Below are positions 55,259 to 64,000 of a DNA stretch of 64,000 bases, piece by piece (the first letter of the stretch is position 1; each line of letters opens with the position of its first letter). The notes beneath the pieces are model-generated. The model made no database searches. It saw only the letters and a list, made by a program, of their open reading frames with translations, and was not told the origin of the DNA. The stretch is from Botryotinia globosa (lineage: Eukaryota > Ascomycota > Leotiomycetes > Helotiales > Sclerotiniaceae). Location: assembly GCA_014898425.1 (NCBI GenBank), contig RCSZ01000003.1, positions 1,178,001-1,242,000 on the forward strand. The letters are read 5' to 3'. The position numbers and the translations under genes are program-made.

Positions 55259-57573
55259 GTCGTGTTATCACGTCGCGAGTTTCGACGCTGAATTGAGAAA
55301 CGAATCCCTTCACACCGCGAGAGTAATTGTAATCAAACGGACTCTCTTAACGGTGTCGCATGGATGATAAACTTCTTCGTTCCAATCTCGAGTAATAATG
55401 CCAAATAAATTATTGGACGTGTAACAATAAAGTGTTCAATTGAAAGAACAAAGGACTGGTAAGTCCAGTTGGGTTGTTGATTAGGTGGTATCAAGCGTTG
55501 CGTAGCGTAGCGTAACCTTATTACTTACTACGGAGTGCCGATGGATGCAAAGTACTGTAAGCAAGACGCAATGCGATGATTTATCTTCGCCACAAAGGAT
55601 AAGAAAAAGAAGAGAAATCAATACTGTAGGAGACTTTTGTGAAAGGTCAATGAGGAGGTATGGGATGGTATTAAATAGATCAGCAGATGGACAAAAGCAA
55701 AAGACTTTAGGTTTGATCTGATGGTGATCCTTCACGTTTTGACTTCTTTGATGTTTCGCAGTTGTTCTAGATTGGTATTCTTGGTGTTCTTATTATGATT
55801 AAAAGTAGGGTCGTGGACTCGTGGTAGACTGGTACAGTAGTAGCTTTTTGAAAATAGATAGGTATGTCCGTAGCTTTTTATTAATCCCCTTACCCTTGGG
55901 CCCTTTGGGATAGGATCAGAACACTTCTTAGCAGGATTAGGATGGAAGATCAGAAACAGAATGGAGTAGACGATGTTATGGATATTCGATGGATTCCCCA
56001 GCTCGTATGGGAGGACGGAAGAGAAGGAGACCTCAGGACTAGTAACTATTTCATACGATGTTTCATGAATAATATGTTGATAATAAGTATAGTAATAGCT
56101 ACCGAATGTGAGTGTATATGTAAGTGTATATGTAAATGTATATATATATATAAGTATATTTGTATGTGTATATATATGTGTATATATATGTGTATATATA
56201 TGTGTATATGTATGTGTATATGTAATGTATGTGTATATATATGTGTATATATATGTGTATATGTATGTGTATATGTAATGTATGTGTATGTGTATGTATA
56301 TATATAAATATATATATAAGTATATTTGTATGTGTATATATATGTATATATATATAAAGAAGCATTACTGGGTCGGTAGCCGTCACTTCAAGACATCTAA
56401 AGTATCTACTACATATATATACATAGCTAGATTCCCTTATATCTCTAGTTCCAGAATCTGAGTAGGACAGCAAGCATTCGAGCTGTATGTTCAACAGTTT
56501 CCCCCCTCATCGCATCCTAATCTTCAAGGCTTTACATTGCACTACTCCCATAACTTATCTAGTATATGTCTTGTTCCATACTTCCATGCTTCCATACATT
56601 ATCGTGGTAGGAGATAATCTCGTGGTGTGGGGTTTGAATTTGCTTAAGCAAATTGTGAGTCGAGGTGCGTGAGTTACTCAAGTTTCAACAGTTCCCACCC
56701 CTCATCGTACATCTTCAATGCTTCACATACACGATCAGATCTCACTACTTACATCAATTCTTTCTCCCATACAGGAATTGTCTATTTCGACATCTTCCGC
56801 CGGTACCTACATGCCAGAGTCATGTTTCGCACACTAGCTTGGTTCAATGGCATCCACAATCACATACATACAACTTCTTCATGCCGCTTTTCAACGAACT
56901 GCTTCACACTAACGGTGTCCAACCTCAACCCAACCCTTGAAAACCCTGGATGAGCTCATGAGCTCCCTCGACTTCGTGTCTTCGTGTTATCCAATTGATC
57001 TGTGCCAACCTAGTCATTCTCCAAAGCAGCAGTCCAAATTGTATGCAGGCTCTTTTACCGCTAATGCCGGGATTTCCAAGGGTTTTGGTGAACTCTGCCA
57101 GTGCCATGAAAAGGAAGGAAAAAAGGACGAGGTATTTGATAGAACAAGAGGCCTAAGGTGAGTGAATGTTGTGATACCCAGCCTCCGCGATTTCTCACCA
57201 TCGAGTCAATCCTTATTTTATCAGATCCTGCGGTTTGCATATTCTCTTGCTCTTGCTATCCATCCGCATCTCGCGCTAATCATGTTATTCCATCTCGAGT
57301 GAGTTTCGAAATCGCGCCTTCACTGATATACCCGGCGCAAACCTCGAGTAAGGATAATTTGATGACGACAGTGAAGATAAATTATCAGCTCACAAACTGC
57401 AATACACCACCAACAAAGATATCGCCTTTGAATCCCACTTTGTGAACATAGGATTGAATAGTGATTCTCACAGAAAGATTATCCTCTGATCTCTAGAAAA
57501 CATTCCAGGTTCATTTTGACACCGACTTGTCTAGAATCGGAAGGCAGGAGTATTCGTCTTAGTTTCATAAAGA
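55259..57573. other. divergent intergenic region with a TG/TA repeat
   Basis: KEX2 and the PhoD-like gene diverge from this 2.3-kb gap, so it holds both promoters. It contains a long TGTATATATG-type repeat and several short frames without motifs. Long open frames through the repeat (for example 55942-56307) are repeat-driven and not genes. Confidence 0.6.
56107..56358. repeat. TGTATA/TATATG low-complexity repeat
   Basis: About 250 bases of alternating TGTATATATATG and TGTATATGTA units, with a larger block (AAGTATATTTGTATGTGTAT) present near 56150 and again near 56318. Alternating purine/pyrimidine sequence of this type can adopt non-B structure. Confidence 0.9.
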
Positions 57574-60500
57574 ATGGCAGCACCATATTGGGGGCAACTG
57601 CCTCCTCCAAAAGTCTCAAGGCAAGGCTCAATTGGCTCTGCTGCGGATCCAAATTCAAGAAAGAACAGTCTATCTGTTGATACAAAAAAAGATCGACTTG
57701 CCTCTCAAGATCCAAGACGCGAACGAGAATCGACACAAACAGAAGCTCCGACGATATCTACACAAAGTCCATTTGCTTCTCCAGTTCCTTCAACCTTTCG
57801 GGGAGATGGTCTAGCCCCTCGACCTCCATCATTCCCATACGATACTCCCAGCACATCCTACGATAACGATTACTTGGAGAAGAGGAGAAGGCGTGGAGAA
57901 AGTCGGAACAAAGATAACCTACGCGAATTCAACCAGGCTATTTCTCCGCCAATTGCTGCGAATAAATCTAGAGCACCCTCATCAGGTAGCTATAACGAGC
58001 CCGTGGCTAGTGGAGCATTGTTCGCGGATCAAACTCCAGCGAGATCGAGGCCAGCTCGCAAATCGGATGGTGCCGATACTATAAAATCTCAGGAAACGAA
58101 CTGGGAAGTTCTCGGCACATCTTCTCCGATCAGTGAAAGAGACACCGTTCAAAGATCTAATACAACTGGTAGAGGCGACGGTAAGGGCTACTCGCGCAGA
58201 GGAGGCCATACATCAAGTGGAGAACGGCCTAGACGCAGTCAAACTTCTGATACACATACTAGAAAAGCTTCATTTTCTGAAGCGGCAGAGGTCCAACGAC
58301 GGAAGGAGTGGGCATCAGACAGGTCTCCTTTACAAAGATTGGAATTGACCCTTGACAGCATCACAAAAGAGGAGAAGCGAGCACGTGTAGAAGAAGCCGA
58401 GCGAGTAATCAAAGAAAAAGAAGGAAAGCCTACACGCACTGTTGAGCAGCCTACACAAAACACAGTCCGTTTCAGAAACCGACCAGTTGCCAAAGCTCCC
58501 GAAGGTGGTTTGCAACCAGAAAGACGAACGGTTATCGCAGAAACCCTTCCGCGGACTTCAAGTATTAAATCACATGAGAGCTTCACACGCAGTGGATCCG
58601 TCTTGGAAAGGATACCAATTACACATACATCACCTCCAATTGGTGTTATCCAGGAAAGGAGTCCTATTTCTTGTCGCGATATCCAGAGCAATTCAATCCC
58701 ACAACGCACATCCAGTAAAAAGCAAAAGTCTGGTCTACCAATAGCGATTGGGGCTGTAGCCGCTGTTGAATCTTCTGGCCCTCTTTACCGAAGCAAGAGC
58801 AATAAATTGAGAAAAGATCCACCACCAGATCATTGGAGCCGACGCCAGGGTGGGACTGACAGGCAACCTGAGGACGACGTGCTACCTAGTCTTGCAGCGG
58901 GTCAACAAGCTCTGCCACTTCCTCGGAGGGCAACAGAACCCATTTCCTCTAGAAATCTGCCGGTTCGCGAACCAGATTTTAGTGACGAGTCTCCGTTCGA
59001 TTCTGAAGAAGAAACGAGGGGTATCTCTTTTAGACGAGGGCCGAAACGAAAAATGGAGCAATTGACTGGGCAGAATCAATCTTTGAAGCATTCGTCATCT
59101 GTCAAAAACAATCACACATATCCACCTGTAGCTGGTGATGGTCCCATGGATCAAGAGGGGCATCCTCGTCATCATGACCATCACAATCTTAGTGAAATCT
59201 TTCATCATCATCATAACTACGAACCAGGGAAAGGATTATATGCTCCCTCGCAACGACTTACTGAGTGGAAGAAGGGCGAGAAAGCTTTGCTGGCAGGTGC
59301 TTTGTTAGACCTTGAAGAAGAAGCAAGTGAAAGTGACATCGGTCCGAAGGGGCCGTGGTGGGAATCTGGTCCCAGCAGGAAACGCTCTGTCAAACAGAAG
59401 AAGGCTGAAGCGTATGACGGGGAATATGATGACAATAATGGTACAGTACCTTTAGCTTTTGGTTCCATGGAAGACTGTGCCGGTTGTATTGCTGAGCAGC
59501 ATCTATCATCCACAACTCGCAGCTCTACTGGATTTGTTAAGTTGCGACCAAAACACAAATCTGGTTATGCGAGCAAAGTGATTGCTGCGAACCAATCATC
59601 TGACAAGCAGAAATCCCCTTCTACCCCCCCTACTCCAGATCATTCGCTGACATGTGCAATGCGGGTCATCCGCGTTCGTCCTGATATAGCTCCTACTAGA
59701 TTTAAACCACCTCTATTCCTAAAGTGCGGACCACTTCTACGTTACCATGGCATACGTACTGAAAAGACATCCAGTCGTTCAGTGGCTCGTGGTCCTTTAC
59801 CAGAACGTGAAGTCTGGAGAGGAAGTGTCATGATTGTGACTCAGGACTCAAGTTCATCCTACGAACTTGCTCCCACATTGAGACTTTTTTTGCAGCCTGT
59901 GGATTTGATGCCACCACCGCCAGCACAAGTTGATGGCCAAGACCTTGCTCCAGAATATATTGACCCTATCGCAGGAATGACTAAAATCGGACGAGATGGC
60001 AGGACGCTTTACACTCGTCCTGTTGAACATCTTCCAGAAGAGCAGGATCTATCAAAGATCGAAACAGATGAAGGATTATTTGAGTCACATCGAAGCAATC
60101 TTGATGGAGGCGCAGACGCAAAACGTTCACGCAAGACAAAACAGTATGATGGAGAGAAGGCTGGAAAGTTTAAAGAAGTGCGAGGTTTTCGTTTGCATGC
60201 AGACAAGGGGTTCACGTTCTGGAGATTTAACATTGAAGTAGAATTGCGCAGCAAGCAACAAAGAATTGCTTATCGAATCAATCGTGGCCCAGCTACCGGT
60301 TTTTGGGTTCCAGCTCGTGGGCAAGCGATGAATATAATGTTCTATAGCTGTAACGGCTTCACCATGGATGTTCATCCAAATGACTTTAGTGGACCCGATC
60401 CTTTGTGGAGAGATGTTCTGAATACCCATCAAACACAACCATTTCATGTTATGCTTGGAGGTGGTGATCAGCTGTACAATGATCATATGATGCAACGAAC

Positions 60501-62506
60501 GACACTCTTCAAGGAATGGCTCAATATCAAGAATCCTCTTCGTAAAGAAGCTTTACCTTTCACACCAGAGATGCAGGACGAAATGGAGCATTTCTATCTA
60601 GACAGCTATTGCATGTGGTTCTCTCAAGGTCTTTTTGGAGTTGCCAACTCACAAATTCCTATGATCAATATTTTTGATGACCACGATATTATCGATGGAT
60701 TTGGTTCGTATCCTGATAGTTATATGAAATGTCCGGTTATGTCTGGCTTAGGAAGCGTGGCGTTCAAATACTATATGCTCTTCCAACAACAAAGTAGTCT
60801 CGATGAAGGCGAAGATACCGAGCCTAGCTGGATTCTGGGAGCACAACCAGGACCATACATTCCTGAATTGAGTCGAAGTATCTTCACAGGTCTAGGCCGT
60901 GGAATTGCATTTCTTGGCATAGATTGTCGCACCGAACGAATGAATGATGAAATTGTTACAGCTGAAACGTACACGAAGATCTTTGATCGACTTGAGAAGG
61001 ATGTTATTAAGGGTCAGACAAAGCATCTCATTGTTCTACTGGGGGTACCAATCGCTTACCCAAGAATGGTCTGGCTTGAAACTCTGTGAGTAGATTTCAG
61101 TGGTCTCTTCTCAGTTCTAACAAATTTATAGCCTCACTTCCAAGGCCATGACGCCTCTGAAGGCCATGGGCCGTGCTGGCTTACTCGGAAAAAGTCTCAT
61201 GAATCATTTTGATGGTGGGGTGGAAATTCTCGATGATCTCGATGATCATTGGACTGCAGCCCATCATAAGGAAGAGCGAAATTGGTTGATTCAAGAATTA
61301 CAAGATTTGGCAGCCGAGAAGTCTGTTCGAATCACTATTCTAGGGTGTGTATAAATTTTCATAATGCTTAGAGAGAAGGCTAACATAAGCAGTGGTGACG
61401 TTCATCTCGGTGCTATTGGCCAATTTTATTCAAATCCCAAATTGAAAATACCCAAGGATCACGATTATCGTTACATGACAAACATCATATCTTCGGCAAT
61501 TGTCAATGCACCACCACCGGATATGCTGGCTGATATTCTAAACAAACGTAACAAAGTACACCATTTTGATGCAGACACAGACGAGGACATGATTCCAATC
61601 TTCACTCACGATGTGGATGGCAAACCCAGAAACAATAAACGGCTACTCAACCGTCGAAATTGGTGCTCGATACGGGAGTACAACCCAGCTCTAACTCGTC
61701 CCAGTTCACCGGACGCCACTACTTCATATGATGGTAGTATATCACCGGTACCTAGACGCGGCCTATTGCGTCGCTTCACTACCAAAGGCCCTTCATATCG
61801 CCCCGACGCACCGCCCTTATCAAATGCTTCATTCTTCAATAGACGCCCGTCATTCTCACGTCCGTCATTATCTTTGTCCCGTCGGAATTCCACTGAATCA
61901 GCAAGACCAGGTAGCCTGAAAAGAACCCTATCTTTAACACGAAAGGATTTCACAGGACTTTTCAGACGAAACAGTAGACGTCGAGACTCGGGTGGTATCA
62001 ATGGGTATGGCTCAGACAGTGAAGACGATCTATCCTACAACCCGAATCTTGATGGTCCAGCAACTATGCGTGGCGGAGCTGGCGACGAATATTATGCGTT
62101 TGAAAACGAAGCTCCTCGTGCCACTTCCTACTCTGAAAAACAAGCCGCAACTTCTGTCGCGGGAAGTCAACCACAAGAACCGGTTTTTCAAAGAAACAAA
62201 TTTCACCGTACTCCAACTGGTCTATCTGAGAAACAAATTAGAAAGGGTAATTACCAAAACATCAATTTGGAGGGCGGATTGGATATTTGTTTGAACGTGG
62301 AAGTTAATCAGAAGGATCCAGCGGGTATCACTATGCCGTATAGACTTTTGGTTCCTGCGCTTTGGTATGAAGATGATATGGGTGATGAGGCTGCGAAGAG
62401 GAAGAGAGAATATGATTTGATTTTGTGGTTGAAGAAGAAGAGGGCGACCAAGGGACAAAAAGTGGATAATGGAAAGAGACTTGAGATGGCAGGGGACAGT
62501 GCGTAG
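57574..62506 (+). CDS. PhoD-like phosphatase-domain protein, 1612 residues
   Basis: Exons 57574..61085, 61132..61344 and 61393..62506 join in phase. Residues 1 to about 600 are Ser/Arg/Pro-rich and likely disordered, ending in a His-rich stretch (RHHDHHNLSEIFHHHHNYEPG, about 529-550). The phosphatase part runs from about 680 to 1290. It has GPLLRYHGI, FWRFNIEVELRSKQQRIAYRINRG, GGGDQLYNDHMM (about 964-975), FDDHDIIDGFGSYPDS (about 1033-1048), VLLGVPIAYPR across the first intron, and ILGGDVHLGAIG across the second; the Asp/His residues are those of metal-dependent PhoD-type esterases. The tail (about 1330-1610) is again Ser/Arg-rich. This matches the fungal 'PhoD-related phosphatase' family, whose substrates are not established. 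The two introns sit inside conserved motifs, so the join is firm. Confidence 0.92.
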
Positions 62507-63485
62507 AGGATGGTGATAGGGGCGAATCAAGGCGAGTATGGAGAGGGAGCGGAGGTAGAAGGGAGATGAGTGATGGGGATTACGACTATACGAAGACTAA
62601 TGGGTGAGCGATGAAGCGAGCGTGCATGCGAGCGAGCGAGCGAGCGAACGAACGAGCCAGAAAAAAAAACAAATATTACAATACCCCCCTTTTTGGCCGA
62701 AAAGTATTTACTATTTTGCTTGGTGTATCTTTTTATTCTTTTGTTCCCTTGACATTCTTCTAATGTTGTGTTACTTGGGGATCATTGCTAGGATTGGTTT
62801 GGTGGAAGGGGAAAGGGGTGGGATTATAAGCTGGGGATGGGAGAGGAATTATCGAAATAGTATGATTTTGTGGATTGACGGATCAAGGGATAGATGGGAA
62901 GAAGAGTGGATGATTTGTTACAAGTGAGATGGAACTTTTAGGTTCGTGGTATGAAAGATGCCTGTCTAGGTATACACAGAGAATTACATGGAAGTGAAGG
63001 GAAGTGGGAAATGAATTCATGATTTGCGTTTTTTTTCTTGTGTAAATTCAGCTGTGAGTTTTGTGATTGTTGTGTCGTAAGATCTGGCTGGGCCAGGCTC
63101 TGCTACAGCATGTTTCGTTACAAGACTTGTTTCAAGCACACAATGCCATTTCAACACGCCTCGAACAGATGGACGTTGTGGGGGACTACTCTTCTCTTGC
63201 CTTCAATCGCAACTCTTGCAACATCTTCTTTATTATTGATGTGCTATACTATTATTATTGTGTGATCACTCACGCCCTGCGGACTAGAATGTATGCATGC
63301 GTATATATATGTATGCTAGCCACCCTTGGGTATACCCTACTGACCAAACGCCTCCATCTACCATTCTATGCCACACCATGCCATGGCATTCAAAGCAAGT
63401 ATCAATCTCACTCGTGATATCAAGCACGTATACCGATTCTTTATTGACCATCATGACGAGAAACGCTAGCGTCCTTTTCTCGCAA
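62507..63485. other. convergent 3' region
   Basis: Both neighbours end here. It contains a GCGA tandem (62629-62656), a C/T block and short motif-free frames. No gene. Confidence 0.55.
62629..62656. repeat. GCGA tetranucleotide tandem
   Basis: About seven units of GCGA changing to ACGA (GCGAGCGAGCGAGCGAACGA), 120 bases after the PhoD-like stop codon, probably in its 3' untranslated region. Confidence 0.9.
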
Positions 63486-64000
63486 TCATTGTGGTATATT
63501 CTCCTCGCCAGGCGCCAAGACCTTGACGCTTCTTCTCCTTTCAACCACAGGACCACTAGCACCGCCTCCTCCACCAAAGCCTAATGCAACTCTCACACCC
63601 TCCACCGCTCTACTCTGACCCACCTCCCTAACGTCCCTCCTAACGATCTTTCCTCTATCCCATCTACCCATACCTCCAAGACCTGCCCCGGTAGTCCGTT
63701 CCTTAACCTCTCTCTCCAATTCTCTAGCCCTCTTTTCATTCCTTTCCTCTATCAATTCATCTCTCCATTTTCCCTCCAAGCAAGGATGCATACAGCCTTC
63801 TAACGGGCACATGCCCCCACTAAATCTGTCGCCCTGATCGCCATGCCATTCTCCAATACAAGCTGTATGCCCACCGTGTCCACAGCCACCACAATACCAC
63901 CACGTTTGAGGCCCCTGACTACCAGGTACATCATCCCCATGCTGACAAATCGGACAAGCCATGATTGGATTTCGACAACGGGGACAGGACCATTCCGAGC
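63486..64000 (-). CDS. C-terminal zinc domain of a larger protein (SEA/GATOR2-type RING, partial)
   Basis: The minus-strand frame is open to the right edge, so this is the C-terminus of a gene that starts outside. Upstream of the first internal Met the frame reads SEWSCPRCRNPIMACPICQHGDD, so the Met is not the true start. Paired cysteines and histidines, CPRC, CPIC, WWYCGGCGHGGHTACIGEWH and MCPLEGCMHPC, form the C-terminal RING/zinc-ribbon that closes WD-repeat proteins of the SEA/GATOR2 complex (Rtc1/WDR24, Mtc5/WDR59), which control TORC1 at the vacuole. A charged helix (RDELIEERNEKRARELEREVKER) and a basic, Gly-rich tail follow. The WD repeats are not in view, so the family is inferred from the zinc pattern alone. 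Confidence 0.7.
   Translation of the reverse strand, partial: SEWSCPRCRNPIMACPICQHGDDVPGSQGPQTWWYCGGCGHGGHTACIGEWHGDQGDRFSGGMCPLEGCMHPCLEGKWRDELIEERNEKRARELEREVKERTTGAGLGGMGRWDRGKIVRRDVREVGQSRAVEGVRVALGFGGGGGASGPVVERRRSVKVLAPGEENIPQ

Noticed and set aside
55942..56494. Tyr/Cys/Ile-rich frames on both strands
   Set aside because: They are translations of the TGTATA repeat.

Overview
The window is nuclear DNA from a filamentous ascomycete. Genes carry short GT-AG introns, mostly about 50-65 bp with a few longer, intergenic spacing is that of a fungal genome, and the gene set is typical: KEX2, SNX4, an Mdm38/LETM1 homologue, a fungal PhoD-like phosphatase, DUF7726. AT-rich stretches with C-to-T decay alternate with ordinary gene-rich DNA. 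The gene content and AT islands fit a leotiomycete such as the Sclerotiniaceae (Botrytis/Sclerotinia), but that assignment is inference.

Layout. 1-4.2 kb: the catalytic end of HMG-CoA reductase and a convergent UVRAG/Vps38-like autophagy gene. 4.2-7 kb: an AT-rich island holding a miniature LTR retrotransposon (two 143-bp LTRs, 5-bp target duplication, primer-binding site and polypurine tract on the minus strand). 7-16 kb: the remains of what looks like a secondary-metabolite locus: a decayed FAD monooxygenase, a KS-AT fragment of a polyketide synthase, and a broken plus-strand gene. DNA transposons interrupt it: a foldback element at a TA inside the PKS, and two copies of one hAT-like MITE family, each carrying a different second MITE. 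17-18 kb: a Fig1-like four-span membrane protein. 18-21.6 kb: little recognisable coding. 21.6-27.8 kb: a kinase-like protein and a one-pass membrane protein with a secreted N-terminal domain. 28.7-33 kb: a broken methyltransferase, a GABA-permease-like pseudogene split by a TA-flanked element, and inverted repeats.

33.8-64 kb is mostly intact housekeeping DNA. It holds phosphoketolase (phosphoketose breakdown to acetyl phosphate), a seven-exon MFS sugar transporter, a GTP:AMP-type adenylate kinase, a decayed DUF7726 gene, the LETM1 protein of the inner mitochondrial membrane, sorting nexin 4, the Golgi protease KEX2, a 1612-residue PhoD-like phosphatase and, at the right edge, the C-terminal zinc domain of a larger protein. 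The sugar transporter and phosphoketolase lie next to each other on the minus strand and could serve the same carbon flow; the other neighbours show no obvious functional link.

The most interesting part is 5.5-16 kb. It preserves a readable order of events: a gene cluster, then insertions whose target duplications can still be seen, then insertions into those insertions, with C-to-T decay over the repeats. All intron boundaries and frames were worked out by eye; no search was run.
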